64,000 nt of DNA from Paenibacillus castaneae (GTDB lineage Bacteria; Bacillota; Bacilli; Paenibacillales; Paenibacillaceae): NCBI RefSeq assembly GCF_002884445.1, contig NZ_KZ614144.1, positions 3,454,094 to 3,518,093 of the forward strand, given 5' to 3'. Made by a program: the position numbers and the translations under genes. Shown piece by piece: positions 36,687 to 47,095 of the stretch (its first letter is position 1; each line of letters begins with the position of its first letter). Under the pieces are notes generated by a model. The model saw only the letters and a list, made by a program, of their open reading frames with translations. It did no database searches and was not told the origin of the DNA.

Positions 36687-36977
36687 TTAAGATTTGGCAT
36701 TCATTCCAATCAGCCAAATCACACCAATAACAAGCAATATATTTAAAGCAAGAAGAAATGGAATACCTATCGTGAAGGAACGATGCTTCGTCTTATGCCT
36801 CCACGTTTTCATGCCTAATCCCGTTCCGCCTGCTCCCCCCAAAGCGCTGAGCAGAAATAGCCGTTTCTCAGGTACACGTCTGCGATTCCGTTTCGCCCGC
36901 TGCTTATCATAGCCCATCAATAGGAACGTATAGCCGTTAATAAGTAGGAGATAAATGATCAATAAATAGAAAGCCAT
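36687..36977 (-). CDS. DUF1294 small membrane protein
   Basis: 96 aa. Helix, then the signature YDKQRAKRNRRRVPEKRLFL, a Gly-rich turn (ALGGAGGTGLGM), KTKHRSFTIGIPFLLAL and a last helix. Some members are fused to cold-shock domains elsewhere; this one is stand-alone. Function unknown. Confidence 0.88.
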   Translation of the reverse strand: MAFYLLIIYLLLINGYTFLLMGYDKQRAKRNRRRVPEKRLFLLSALGGAGGTGLGMKTWRHKTKHRSFTIGIPFLLALNILLVIGVIWLIGMNAKS

Positions 36978-37039
36978 ACTATTACTCCTTCCTCACTTAG
37001 TGTGAGTGTCTCGCCCTTAAATTGAGCGGCTGGTTCGAT

Positions 37040-39583
37040 TTAAGTATGCCTAGGCTTTGTTCGATTCGTAGGCGCTGCTGTATAGGGATCATCGGGCCAG
37101 TAATGCTTAGGATAACGCCCCTTCAAATCCTTTTTCACTTCGAAATAAGCCTGCTCCCAAAAGCTGCGCAAATCCCGTGTGACTTGAACGGGACGCTGTG
37201 AGGGAGATAACAAATGGAGCGTTACTGGCAGTTTGCCTCTTGCAAGCCGAGGCGTATCCTTCATACCAAACAGCTCCTGCAGCCGCACCGCTAGAACAGG
37301 TGAGTCTGGATCGCTGTAATCAATCGGAATCCGAGAACCGCTCGGAACGGTAATATGCGTCGGAACCTCATCATCCAGCTCTTGCTTCTGGTTCCAGCTC
37401 AGCTTGGCTTCAAGAATCTGATGCATGGGCAGCTTCTGCAAGTCTGACCGGCTTCTAAGTCCATAAATATGCGGCTTCAGCCATTTATCCACGGATTCCA
37501 ACAGCGCCTCATCGGAGGCATCGGGCCAGTCATCACCACTAAGAGCCATAAGCTTCATACGTGCTTTCAGTTGGAATGCCTGCTTGCTCATTGGAAGCAT
37601 GGCGAGACCACCTTGTCGGATCGCGGCAAGAAGCGTATCCGCCACCTCCTCCTCGTCAGGCTGCTGAAGGATCGTTTCTTTCAACGTAATCGCACTCAGA
37701 CGGGTCCGTTTTCTTGCACGCACTGCTTGAGCCGGGCTATCCCACTCTATAACATTCTCATTGGATAAATAAGAAGATAAATAGGATTCTATGTCTTGCA
37801 GCGATAGTTCTGCCGCGATCCTTATACGGCTGTCAGTTCCTGAATCATCGAGCTCGCAAGCAGCTAGGTAAGGGGCACGCGAGAGGGGCTGAAGCTCGGG
37901 AAGCGCTGCTCCCCTTCCGTTTGCAAGCAAGTAGCGGCCGTCATTCCTTCGCTGCGCGATGCGGTCAGGATAAGCATAAGCAAGCAGTACACCGACAGGA
38001 ACCGGCGGGTGCGTTAGTTCCATCCCAACTAGCGATGTGCTCGAAGCGCCTGAAGAACTTGTGCACATCCTCTCCCATTGCTCTGCTTGCGCAGCAATTC
38101 GATACGCAGCTCCCGTGCTGGGATGATGGGATTTCAAACTGGTTTGTGTACCTTTCTTTCTTCCCGTTAATGAATAGAACAGCTCCAATCGAAGCTGAAT
38201 ATCCACATTCTTTTCCTGTGGAAGCATGTCTCGTTCACTTAGTAAAGCAGCTAATTCGCACGCTTCTCTTGCAGCTCCGATATTCGTTGCTTGTATAATC
38301 ATCGAAGCAAGCCGCGGGTGCAAACCAAGCTTTGCCATACTTATACCGGCCATTGTAGGCTTGCCGCTTTCATCAATAGCCCTCAGCTGCTGCAGCATGA
38401 AGAACGCCTGCTCATAAGCGGCAGTTGGCGGCGGTGTCAACCAGTCCAGCTCAAGCGGGTCTTGGATTCCCCAGACAGCTAGCTCCAGTACGAGAGAAGC
38501 AAGGTCTGCTTCGAGCAGTTCAGGCGAGCTTTGGGGAGGCAAATAGGAATGCTCGCGTTCAGTCCATAAACGATAACAGCTTCCTGGAGCAAGCCGCCCT
38601 GCTCTTCCTCGGCGCTGATCGGCGGAAGCTTGAGATACAGGCACCGTTTCCAATCTCGTCATGCCGGTACGCGGAGAGAAGCGCGGAACACGCATAAGCC
38701 CGCTGTCCACCACAATGGTGATCCCTTCCACAGTTAAGCTAGATTCTGCAATCGAAGTAGCAAGCACGACCTTGCGTTCACCGCTCACACAGCGTGATAT
38801 GGCTGCATCCTGTTTGTCCAGCGGAAGACTGCCATGCAGCTCTTCGATACGGATATGAGCATCGAGACCGGCCTCGGAGAGCCACCGGGCAGTACGACCT
38901 ATCTCTGCAGCTCCGGGCAGAAATGCTAGCACATCACCTTCATGAGCACGTAGTGCCTCCCAAATAAGACGTCCCATTTGAGGCTCGATCGGTCCGGATG
39001 CCCGTTCTTGCAAATAATGCGTATCAACAGGAAATACTCGTCCTTCGCTCCTTATTACGGGTGCTCCTCCAAGCAGCTCAGAGATCGGATCGGCATCAAG
39101 AGTTGCCGACATGACGACTAAACGTAACTCCTCCCGCAGCAGCGCCTGCGATTGCAAACAAAGCGCGAGTCCCAGGTCACCATGCAGATGGCGCTCATGG
39201 AACTCATCGAATAAGATAGCTCCTACTGCTTCAAGTGCAGGGTCCTCCTGCAGCATTCGTGTAAGCACGCCTTCTGTTACGACCTCGATTCGTGTTCGAG
39301 CGCTTACTTTGGTATCCAATCTTACGCGATACCCAACGGTTTCACCTACCTGCTCACCAAGCGCTTTCGCCATAAACTGAGCAGCAGAGCGTGCAGCAAG
39401 CCTTCTCGGCTCAAGCATCACTATTTTTTTGCCCATTAACCATGATTGATTTAGCAATGCCAGGGGCACGCGTGTTGTTTTGCCTGCACCAGGCTCGGCG
39501 ACCAGCACGGCATTCACTCCGTATTCCAGAGATGCGAGCAGCTCTGGCAGCACTGCATCAATTGGCAGTTGCATTTCATTCAT
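37040..39583 (-). CDS. hrpB: ATP-dependent helicase HrpB
   Basis: 847 aa DEAH-type RNA helicase. Walker A AEPGAGKTTRVPL, motif Ia EPRRLAARSAA, motif II as DEFHER, motif III SATLDA, motif VI QRRGRAGRLAPG, then HA2-like and HrpB-specific C-terminal domains (RQGGLAMLPMSKQ; RLARGKLPVTLHLLSPSQRP; KDLKGRYPKHYWPDDP). The last motif is the classical HrpB end. Full length. Physiological RNA target unknown. Confidence 0.94.
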   Translation of the reverse strand: MNEMQLPIDAVLPELLASLEYGVNAVLVAEPGAGKTTRVPLALLNQSWLMGKKIVMLEPRRLAARSAAQFMAKALGEQVGETVGYRVRLDTKVSARTRIEVVTEGVLTRMLQEDPALEAVGAILFDEFHERHLHGDLGLALCLQSQALLREELRLVVMSATLDADPISELLGGAPVIRSEGRVFPVDTHYLQERASGPIEPQMGRLIWEALRAHEGDVLAFLPGAAEIGRTARWLSEAGLDAHIRIEELHGSLPLDKQDAAISRCVSGERKVVLATSIAESSLTVEGITIVVDSGLMRVPRFSPRTGMTRLETVPVSQASADQRRGRAGRLAPGSCYRLWTEREHSYLPPQSSPELLEADLASLVLELAVWGIQDPLELDWLTPPPTAAYEQAFFMLQQLRAIDESGKPTMAGISMAKLGLHPRLASMIIQATNIGAAREACELAALLSERDMLPQEKNVDIQLRLELFYSLTGRKKGTQTSLKSHHPSTGAAYRIAAQAEQWERMCTSSSGASSTSLVGMELTHPPVPVGVLLAYAYPDRIAQRRNDGRYLLANGRGAALPELQPLSRAPYLAACELDDSGTDSRIRIAAELSLQDIESYLSSYLSNENVIEWDSPAQAVRARKRTRLSAITLKETILQQPDEEEVADTLLAAIRQGGLAMLPMSKQAFQLKARMKLMALSGDDWPDASDEALLESVDKWLKPHIYGLRSRSDLQKLPMHQILEAKLSWNQKQELDDEVPTHITVPSGSRIPIDYSDPDSPVLAVRLQELFGMKDTPRLARGKLPVTLHLLSPSQRPVQVTRDLRSFWEQAYFEVKKDLKGRYPKHYWPDDPYTAAPTNRTKPRHT

Positions 39584-39613
39584 CTCATTACTCCTTGTCC
39601 ATGCCTAGCTACC

Positions 39614-40438
39614 TTATTTGACGATCCGCATCATTTGTACAACCGGACGATTGTCACCGGGAATAGACGCTTCCTTGCTTAACAGCTGCGAGGAGCCGTC
39701 ACCATCTAGGAAAACACCATCGACAAGCTGACCGTCACCGATTGCCTCTACGATTGCTTCTCTGAATGCGGCTAGCGTTCCCTTCGTTTCACTAACAATT
39801 AAATATAATACGCCATTATGATCGTAAGCAGCAGCAGATCGCAAGCGATCATCCGTAGGAAACGGAGCATTCTCAGCCGTTGCTTGATCAATCCATTGCT
39901 CATCATGGCCTAGGCTCATGCTGATCCCGCCCTGTGCCCAGAAACGAGTATGATCCTTCACTTTAACCTGAGAAGCAAGGCTAACCACTTGTACGCTTAG
40001 AGCATCCGCAGCCCCATCCCAAACTAGCGTTCCGCGCGCGTATTTCACGTTTTCGCTGCCTGCGCCGTATGCTCCAATCTCACCATTAACTGGCAGGCTA
40101 TTCACTACACCGATACTGAGCAGCTGATCATTATAAAAGAATCCGCCATTGATTCCTACCTTCTCAGACAAGGTTACATTATTATGTATAGCCTCCAAAG
40201 TCACATATGCAGGCTTTGTTTTCAACACATGCAGCTTCATTCCATTTGGTGCCTTTTCCGAGAAATAGCTATAATGCAGCGCATTCTCCAACCCCATTTG
40301 ATTTGACGTTGACCGATTGGTTAGTGATATAACCATTAAATAAAGCATGATCGAAAGCGCAGCTACAATCCCCACCATAATACCAATAATGGTGAGGATT
40401 CGTTTTCTGCTCATGCGTTCCGTTGGTTTTGATTCCAT
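39614..40438 (-). CDS. phosphodiester glycosidase (NAGPA domain) membrane protein
   Basis: 274 aa; one N-terminal helix (ILTIIGIMVGIVAALSIMLY) anchors an extracellular NAGPA domain. Motifs: VGINGGFFYNDQLLSIG and VDGVFLDGDGSSQL, which carry the catalytic and calcium-binding positions in the family. Likely cleaves GlcNAc-phosphodiester bonds on exported polysaccharide or teichoic acid. 30 bases downstream of it lies the hrpB start. Confidence 0.87.
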   Translation of the reverse strand: MESKPTERMSRKRILTIIGIMVGIVAALSIMLYLMVISLTNRSTSNQMGLENALHYSYFSEKAPNGMKLHVLKTKPAYVTLEAIHNNVTLSEKVGINGGFFYNDQLLSIGVVNSLPVNGEIGAYGAGSENVKYARGTLVWDGAADALSVQVVSLASQVKVKDHTRFWAQGGISMSLGHDEQWIDQATAENAPFPTDDRLRSAAAYDHNGVLYLIVSETKGTLAAFREAIVEAIGDGQLVDGVFLDGDGSSQLLSKEASIPGDNRPVVQMMRIVK

Positions 40439-40463
40439 AGATTAACGCTCTCCTTCTTGCCTT

Positions 40464-41414
40464 TCATTTAAACCAGCCTTTAGATCTGAACCAAGCGAAC
40501 ATGCTGATCGCTATGAACGTCATCAATAGGATGACCGTCAAATATCCCCATTTCCACTGAATTTCGGGCATATTATAAAAGTTCATGCCATAAATGCCAG
40601 CTAAAAACGTTAATGGCATAAATATAGTTGTAATAACGGTAAGAGTTTTCATTATGCTGTTCATACGATTTGAATTAAACGAAATATAGCTGTCACGCAA
40701 ATCCGCCGTCATTTCTCTGCATGAATCCATCATCTCTGACAGCTTAAGCAAATGATCATAAATATCATGATAGAAAGCCAAATAATCCTTCATTCCGTCA
40801 ATACGGTCTGTATTAATGAGACGATAGAGTAAATCTCGCATCGGAATAATCGTTTTGCGCAGTCGCAGCAGCCTGGAGCGAATAGTAAATATATCGCTCA
40901 TATCCGTCTGGTCGGGCCCATCGTCGCTATCAATTTCCATATCCAGCAATAGCTCATCCAGCTCATTGACCGCAGGGAAATAGTCGTCGACCAGCTGATC
41001 GATAATGGAATATGCAGCATGCAAATGACCGTTTTCTCCGACTTTCACACGGTTCATTAGCTTCATGCGTGCATCGTCGATTGCAGGAGAGGATTCATAA
41101 TGAAACGTTACAACATAATCGGGTCCAATGAACATATTCACTTCATTGACATTTAAAGTTTTGCGCTCGATTTCATGCAGCACAAAAAAGTGAACATCAT
41201 CATAATGATCTATTTTCGGACGCTGCAGCAGGTGATAACAATCTTCTATTGCTAACGGATGAAAGTGAAAAAAGGTTTCGAGCAGAGTGCACTCCTCTTC
41301 CTTCGGACCGATGAAATCGACCCAGTACCACTCAAGCTCAGTCGACCTCACTTGTTCAATCGTTAAGTCCGTCACCCATTTCTTATCTTTCGTATAACCA
41401 ATTATTCGAATCAA
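40464..41414 (-). CDS. corA: CorA family Mg2+/Co2+ transporter
   Basis: 316 aa, TTG start with GGAGG 9 bases upstream. Large cytoplasmic funnel, then two C-terminal helices joined by the essential GMN loop (LAGIYGMNFYNMPE), ending with the basic tail RSKGWFK. Normal length for CorA. Pentameric channel in the membrane. In the same direction as the NAGPA gene 25 bases downstream. Confidence 0.93.
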   Translation of the reverse strand: MIRIIGYTKDKKWVTDLTIEQVRSTELEWYWVDFIGPKEEECTLLETFFHFHPLAIEDCYHLLQRPKIDHYDDVHFFVLHEIERKTLNVNEVNMFIGPDYVVTFHYESSPAIDDARMKLMNRVKVGENGHLHAAYSIIDQLVDDYFPAVNELDELLLDMEIDSDDGPDQTDMSDIFTIRSRLLRLRKTIIPMRDLLYRLINTDRIDGMKDYLAFYHDIYDHLLKLSEMMDSCREMTADLRDSYISFNSNRMNSIMKTLTVITTIFMPLTFLAGIYGMNFYNMPEIQWKWGYLTVILLMTFIAISMFAWFRSKGWFK

Positions 41415-41574
41415 TGGATCTTTCCTCCCGTTCTTACCTCCAGCTATGTAAATGAAGCATGATGAAGAGACCTATCTATTTTACACGAAAGCATAACGCT
41501 TGTAAGTATATTATAGGCTATTTGCAGCAACTATCTCTATACAGCTTGCGTCTGAGAAGAAAGAGGTGATCGTG

Positions 41575-42468
41575 ATGCGCATCGTCATTATATTGATAAT
41601 GATAATAATGGCTGCAACAGCTTGCGGCCGAGAGGATTCGGGATTCGAAAAAGGACCTGTACCATCCTCTAATGAAACAAATTTTCTGGATCAATTGGAT
41701 ATAGCAAGCTTAAAGAATATGATTGGCGATCCAAATACGCTTCATCCATCTGCTATGCTCTCGCATGAGGCGGCATTGAAGGCTGCTGATGATTATGGGG
41801 CTAGAACTGGTGTATGGTTTGAAGATGAGAACGGATTCAATCTCCTAACCTCCTATACGAGCGGCGAAACGAAGGCCGGCAATACCGTTAGCGCGGGAAT
41901 AAGCGAGGTTCCTAAAGACCGTACCGTTCGCTTTCAGCTTACAAGCCGGGACGAATCTGGCAGGCGAAAGGCTCTCATTGCACAATATATGACTAGCGAA
42001 GGAGATCCTGTTTATGGCAGAGCGGACTTTGCTCCCGTTCTCCCGGGTAATTCAAACGTTAATTATTTGCTTAGCATCGAGATGCTCTCGAAAGATGATG
42101 TTGTAGAAGATACGTTTTTAATTCCTCTTTATGTCCCAGCTCATGAGCTTAACGCAAGACTTACAGTAGATACAGCTACTGAAGACTCTAACGTGGCCAA
42201 GCTAACTTTATACAATGCAGGGTCAACCTCACTTTTTTTCGGAAAGGATTATTCGCTTTATAGTAAGGACGGTACAGAATGGAAGCCTGTTCCGGATGAT
42301 CGTGCAGTCATTGCAATAGGCATAAATACAGGGCCGGGTGGTACTTATGAGGAAATGATCACTTTTCCAGGCCAAATGATGCCTGGCCATTATCGCCTTG
42401 TGAAAAGGATCGAAGGGTTTATGACCGATCTAAGCGTCAGTCTGGCTGCAGATTTCGAGCTGCACTAA
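41575..42468 (+). CDS. lipoprotein with C-terminal Ig-like domain
   Basis: 297 aa from the ATG at 41575 (AGAGG 8 bases upstream). Signal peptide with lipobox ending AATAC, so lipid-anchored outside the membrane. The first 170 residues have no match I know; the C-terminal part (LTLYNAGSTSLFFGKDYSLY, EWKPVPDD, PGHYRLVKRI) is the Ig-like domain seen in many Bacillales exported proteins. Divergent from corA. Confidence 0.8.
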   Translation: MRIVIILIMIIMAATACGREDSGFEKGPVPSSNETNFLDQLDIASLKNMIGDPNTLHPSAMLSHEAALKAADDYGARTGVWFEDENGFNLLTSYTSGETKAGNTVSAGISEVPKDRTVRFQLTSRDESGRRKALIAQYMTSEGDPVYGRADFAPVLPGNSNVNYLLSIEMLSKDDVVEDTFLIPLYVPAHELNARLTVDTATEDSNVAKLTLYNAGSTSLFFGKDYSLYSKDGTEWKPVPDDRAVIAIGINTGPGGTYEEMITFPGQMMPGHYRLVKRIEGFMTDLSVSLAADFELH

Positions 42469-42576
42469 CAGCACTTTTATCGTATTGAACATACTAGAAA
42501 GACGGTGCAAGTATTTTTGACGTGCATAAATCCAACCCCGCTTCCACATACTTACCGAGAAAGGACGGTGACCTAT

Positions 42577-42726
42577 ATGGACGACAAAAACAAACAATCC
42601 GATTATAAGCCGGACATTACGAATTATGATTATGTCTGGGGAAGCGACCAAGATGAATACATAAAAAAAGATAAGCCCGCGATCGAGTCATCAACAGCGG
42701 AGAAAGAAAACGAAGAGATACAATAA
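42577..42726 (+). CDS. small acidic hypothetical protein (49 aa)
   Basis: MDDKNKQSDYKPDITNYDYV start, charged throughout, no hydrophobic segment, probably unstructured. AAAGGA upstream and a perfect terminator directly after the stop support it as a real gene. Not recognised. Confidence 0.6.
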   Translation: MDDKNKQSDYKPDITNYDYVWGSDQDEYIKKDKPAIESSTAEKENEEIQ

Positions 42727-42731
42727 CGCAC

Positions 42732-42775
42732 AAAACGTCAGCTTCTTGGATATCTCCAAGAAGCTGACGTTTTTG
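42732..42775. terminator. terminator after the 49-aa gene
   Basis: AAAACGTCAGCTTCTTGGA / TCCAAGAAGCTGACGTTTT perfect inverted repeat followed by T residues. Confidence 0.92.
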
Positions 42776-42907
42776 TGCTTGCCATTCAAATTCATCTTAC
42801 GCTTATAATGATGTTGGCTGCCCTGTACTGAAATTTCTTCGATTCCATTTCAAAGGAAATCATCATTTTATTCTAGTACTTCCTCTCTACAGAGATTACT
42901 ACACCAC

Positions 42908-43843
42908 TCAAAGAGCGGGAATATACATATTCTGCACTTCCTGCACTCCCGGAACAAATCCCAAATTCAGATAAACTGACTCTGCAGCATTGCCTTCCAT
43001 AACATACAATCGCAAAATCGGATACTCATCTTTAATAACAGTCATAGCTCTTTTCAACATTTTTGTTGCCAAACCTTGCCCTCTAAAACTAGGGATAACT
43101 CCAATGGAGTAAATAGCAGCATAATTATCTTGTAAGCAAAGACGACAGTTGGCAACGAGCTTGCCGCTTTGTTTATCGTATACAAGTGTAGACGCTTGCA
43201 TCAATAAATCGTTCGTATAATTCGGATCTTCTGTCGGACGGAAATCCTCAAAATTAAATTTCTTTCTCCTCACTGCTTCAATACTTCCTGCGAAGCTGCT
43301 ATAATCGCATTCACCTATCTCATCTTCGTTAATGAATCGCTTAGTGCCTGTCTCATTTTCTTCAATTCGTGGCGACTCAATTCTAAGATGATCAGCAAAG
43401 CTAACATCGAATTGATCAGTGGGGCGCTGCATCCAGCGACATCTGAACTCGTCCGGCCAAAAGCCTGCACGCGCAAACAAATGGACCTGATCAGGAAGGA
43501 TTTCAAACGTTTTAATGGCTGTTGTTCGATCTGACCATTGTAATAAAATTTGTTTAAGCAATTTTACTACTTCAAGCTTTTCGTTAAACGGAGGAATAAA
43601 AAACAAATGATAGATTCGATTTGGTGATAACCGAACTCCTCCTATTCTGTGTTCACCCTTATAAATCCAAAAAGCGTTTCGGTTAGCCTTTTGATAGCCT
43701 TCTTCTCTAAAAAATCCATTATAAAGCATATTATAATAGACAGAGCAATACGCTCCCCATAATTTAGTGTCTGCCTTGTGAATAGAAAACTCAGTTGATA
43801 AATTATATGATTCTATTTCCTCAGACCAATCAATTAATTGCAT
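42908..43843 (-). CDS. GNAT family N-acetyltransferase, two-part
   Basis: 311 aa. The N-terminal half (residues 1-140) resembles a degenerate GNAT fold without an acetyl-CoA loop; the C-terminal half is canonical (AAIYSIGVIPSFRGQGLATK, then ILRLYVMEGNAAESVYLNLG and FVPG). Such tandem-GNAT proteins include mycothiol-synthase-like enzymes. Substrate unknown. GGAGG ribosome site. Confidence 0.85.
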   Translation of the reverse strand: MQLIDWSEEIESYNLSTEFSIHKADTKLWGAYCSVYYNMLYNGFFREEGYQKANRNAFWIYKGEHRIGGVRLSPNRIYHLFFIPPFNEKLEVVKLLKQILLQWSDRTTAIKTFEILPDQVHLFARAGFWPDEFRCRWMQRPTDQFDVSFADHLRIESPRIEENETGTKRFINEDEIGECDYSSFAGSIEAVRRKKFNFEDFRPTEDPNYTNDLLMQASTLVYDKQSGKLVANCRLCLQDNYAAIYSIGVIPSFRGQGLATKMLKRAMTVIKDEYPILRLYVMEGNAAESVYLNLGFVPGVQEVQNMYIPAL

Positions 43844-43875
43844 ACGATAGCCTCCTCAATGTGAATCTAATATTT

Positions 43876-43913
43876 AAAAAGGCTGCAAAATGAACATTTG
43901 TTCACTCGCAGCC
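43876..43913 (-). terminator. terminator of the flippase gene
   Basis: GGCTGC ... GCAGCC stem with nested TGAACA/TGTTCA, and TTTTT on the minus strand. Confidence 0.8.
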
Positions 43914-44078
43914 ACGACTGTTATATCGAGCACAACAAAATCATGACACCAACCACTCCTTTTAATCTAATCAATAAATGATAGATTTTACGTTAAATAA
44001 TGGATATACCAAGTATACATCCGTTTTTTACTAATCATTCAAATAAAAAATAGTTATAGTTGTTTATTACTCTGTTAG

Positions 44079-45587
44079 CTAAGAAATCATATTATAATGC
44101 CGTTGAAAGCGGAAAAATATATAGATCGCACTGCTTCCGCCAAATAAGAACATTCCTAAACAAGCTCTGATCTGCTCTGAAAACAGCTGAGCAATGGAAG
44201 TTTCGAAGATCAAAAGAACCAGAATCATAATTCCGCCGATAACGAACAGGTCAAGCAGCAATCTAAAATAATTCAGTTCCTTAATTTCAACCAAAATCGT
44301 TCGAATATTCCATATCACAGCTAGCAGCTCTAAGGCTAGAATGCCGACTGCAGCTCCTCCAAAGTTGAAGCCAGGAATAGCAATCAGAAAGTAATGAAGA
44401 ACTACCGCACAGCTAATTCCTACTGCAAGTCCGATAAACGGTATTTTTCTACGTTCCTGCGCCCACAAAATACTTGTTGTTAATTCTCGCAAACCGACTA
44501 GTAGCGGTATAACAGAAAGATATTTAATGGGTTCACCTGCTTCTGGCGTTCCAAATATGAGCATAGAAAGATCTTTATGATAGACAAAAAGCAGCAGACT
44601 AGACGCACATCCCCATACCCAACCAAATTCAAGGATGATTCGTGTTCGCCGATAGAAATGAGCATGCTTTCCTTCTCTCCATTCAGACACGATCTTCACC
44701 GTCATAGTGTGCGAAAGCGCAGCAGTAATAATAGTTGGCATATAGACAACAATCATAGCCATGCCTGTAAGTATCCCGAACATTGCCGTTGCTTGCGATG
44801 GAGAATATCCAGCAGCCTGCAGTCTATTTGGTATTATAATGGCATCAAGAACGTCTGAGAAAGGTACCAGCAGCCTTGTGAAAGATATGATGAGCGAACT
44901 TTGAAGAAACCACTTGAGTGTAGCATTATAGTCTACACGTACTACTTCGTGATGGGGAATTGTATTAAACCTTTTATTATAGAACATTAGATAAATGATC
45001 AGCATGGCGAAAGAAATGATACCGCCGAGCAGGGTCCCAAGCATACTTCCTCCTGCTGCGAGCGCTGGCCCATTGGACAGGAGGAACAAAGCTAATAAGA
45101 GCATGGATATGACTCTTATCATTTGTTCGACAAGCTCAGATACCGCTATTAGACCATATTGTTCCAACCCCTGCAAATATCCTCTAAGCAAACTTAGCAA
45201 AGGTACTGCAAATATAGCTGGCGCTAAACATCGTATTGAATAATAAATGTCCGAATTACCTAGAGTAATTGCGATTTGGTCTGAGAACCAAAAGGAAAGC
45301 AAACTTAATGCTCCGCCTACAATCATCAATAACAGAGAGAACAGCTTAAACCAGGTCCAGCCATGAGCGGGATGCTTCGCTGTGAATATCGCCAAAGTCG
45401 TCGGCAGTCCTCCCGTTATGATCATAAGGATCAATCCATAGTAGGAGTAAGCAATCTGATATATCCCGATGCCTTCCGCACCAATTAACCTTGTTAATGA
45501 AACTCGTCCCACTAAGCCCATCGCTTTGACAATTACAATTGCTCCGCTTCTTACTGTCATTTGTTTAAATAGCAGCGGGAGTTTCAT
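44079..45587 (-). CDS. polysaccharide/lipid flippase, MVF superfamily (SpoVB/MurJ-like)
   Basis: 502 aa from the ATG at 45587 (AGAGGTGA upstream). Twelve to fourteen helices; start RSGAIVIVKAMGLVGRVSLT and RLIGAEGIGIYQIAYSYY is typical of SpoVB and related lipid-II or polysaccharide flippases in spore formers, as are PLLSLLRGYLQGLEQYG and ERRKIPFIGLAVGISCAVVL. Several paralogues usually exist per genome, so the exact one cannot be named. Confidence 0.85.
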   Translation of the reverse strand: MKLPLLFKQMTVRSGAIVIVKAMGLVGRVSLTRLIGAEGIGIYQIAYSYYGLILMIITGGLPTTLAIFTAKHPAHGWTWFKLFSLLLMIVGGALSLLSFWFSDQIAITLGNSDIYYSIRCLAPAIFAVPLLSLLRGYLQGLEQYGLIAVSELVEQMIRVISMLLLALFLLSNGPALAAGGSMLGTLLGGIISFAMLIIYLMFYNKRFNTIPHHEVVRVDYNATLKWFLQSSLIISFTRLLVPFSDVLDAIIIPNRLQAAGYSPSQATAMFGILTGMAMIVVYMPTIITAALSHTMTVKIVSEWREGKHAHFYRRTRIILEFGWVWGCASSLLLFVYHKDLSMLIFGTPEAGEPIKYLSVIPLLVGLRELTTSILWAQERRKIPFIGLAVGISCAVVLHYFLIAIPGFNFGGAAVGILALELLAVIWNIRTILVEIKELNYFRLLLDLFVIGGIMILVLLIFETSIAQLFSEQIRACLGMFLFGGSSAIYIFFRFQRHYNMIS

Positions 45588-45682
45588 CACTTCACCTCTA
45601 ACTGTTCATAACATGTCCCTACATTCTTATGAGAAATAAGGTTAAGGTATGTCCAATTTAGATTATGAAGCGGCTGATGCTA

Positions 45683-46795
45683 TTAATCTCTGATATGAAT
45701 CAAGATGTATTTGGTATTTCTATCCCATCCTAAATCGAATGGAGCACGGTAACGCTCAGCCGTATGGGAATTAACAAGCGGATAACCATTATCATCAAAA
45801 CCAGTAACAACAGAAAAATGATCGACATCATTTTGCATAACATGAGCGATTAAATCTCCGGGCATAAGCTCTGCAAATGCACTCTGTGGATGCTTTTCTG
45901 TTCGTTCAATAAGCTCTGTGAAGTAGCCAGTCGCTATGACTTTTCCGTATCCCGAATGCACAATAAAATTTTTAAAAGCATCGGTTTGTACCCACGTTTT
46001 TGTACCGCCAGAGGGATAAATATAACGCCAGGCTCCAAACATTTTGAGACCTCCGCCCTCTTTCTGGTCTCCGATTACTTGGGAAGCAAAGTTTGTGCAG
46101 TCTCCGCCTTTACCTGAATAATTTACATATCTTTTATTATATAGGCCTTTGAATTTCATCCATTCAACGCCAGCATATTTATTAGCATAGGCTACTGCTT
46201 GTTTACGCTTGTATTTTTCACCATCACGGACATCATCGGACTTTATAGGAAAATCAACGACTCCATCCGCTGTCTCCGGAATGAGGCTTGGATTCTCGTC
46301 AAGCGGATCGAGGTACCATTCCTTGTATACATACCATTCATCATTCAGCTTTTTCAATGTTAAGGCATGTTTAGTGCCTATTCCAAAAGATTGCAGAGGC
46401 AAAATTTTGTTTGCATACATATAGCTCAGCTTTTGAGAATGAGCAAGCGATACTTTTGCTGTATCTCCCTCAATTTGGAGTCGAATGATTCGAATTTGGC
46501 TGGACGCATCCACGAAATGTATAGCCCTTTTCTCTCCCCATGCCTGAAGATACTCACTTCTTTTTTGCTCTAAACGCAGCGCATGCTCACTTAGTCGATA
46601 TCCCCGTACATAATAATCTTCAATATTCGTGTTCTTATTAATCAATAAACTAGAACGAACTGCAAAAATTTCATCTATAAAGGCTTTCACCTCTTTTTCT
46701 TGATTTGATTTGGCATCAGATACATGACCATTACAAACGAAGGTGACAAAAAGAACGATAGTAAAAACAAAGCAATTGTTTTTTAATTTCCGCAT
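45683..46795 (-). CDS. secreted Amidase_6 domain protein
   Basis: 370 aa from the ATG at 46795 with GGAGG 5 bases upstream. Signal peptide (NNCFVFTIVLFVTFVCNGHV), an N-terminal nuclear-transport-factor-like region, then the NlpC/P60-like Amidase_6 domain: AVAYANKYAGVEWMKF, catalytic Cys in GGDCTNFASQVI, catalytic His in NDVDHFSVVTGFDDNGY, and VNSHTAERYRAPFD. Probably cleaves cell-wall peptides. Common in sporulating Bacillales. 92 bases downstream of the flippase start, same strand. Confidence 0.87.
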   Translation of the reverse strand: MRKLKNNCFVFTIVLFVTFVCNGHVSDAKSNQEKEVKAFIDEIFAVRSSLLINKNTNIEDYYVRGYRLSEHALRLEQKRSEYLQAWGEKRAIHFVDASSQIRIIRLQIEGDTAKVSLAHSQKLSYMYANKILPLQSFGIGTKHALTLKKLNDEWYVYKEWYLDPLDENPSLIPETADGVVDFPIKSDDVRDGEKYKRKQAVAYANKYAGVEWMKFKGLYNKRYVNYSGKGGDCTNFASQVIGDQKEGGGLKMFGAWRYIYPSGGTKTWVQTDAFKNFIVHSGYGKVIATGYFTELIERTEKHPQSAFAELMPGDLIAHVMQNDVDHFSVVTGFDDNGYPLVNSHTAERYRAPFDLGWDRNTKYILIHIRD

Positions 46796-47014
46796 ACCTG
46801 CCTCCATCTTTGCTGCTTTTCGTTATTTAACTTAGGTGCACCTATTCTGTCATTCCACAGTAAAGGTATCATTTTATGAAGTATCCATTTCCATTAGGTT
46901 GACTCATTCCCGCTTCAACCATTCGTGAATGTTCAAACAATTTTCTTCTGCAATTCCCATACCATGAGTCAGCTTATTCCGTAAATGCTTATCTTTAAAG
47001 GGAAAGGTTTACAT

Positions 47015-47045
47015 TCATGATTCCTTTAACAACAGGAAATCATGA
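47015..47045. promoter_or_regulatory. inverted repeat upstream of the His-rich protein gene
   Basis: TCATGATTCC (N10) GGAAATCATGA, about 50 bases before the start. Candidate operator. Confidence 0.35.
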
Positions 47046-47095
47046 TATAGGTACGGCAATCTACACAACACAAATTTGAGGAGGAATTGAATTTC

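Noticed and set aside
37469..39621. Many plus-strand open frames across hrpB
   Set aside because: Antisense to an intact, motif-complete helicase; none has a convincing start or known similarity.
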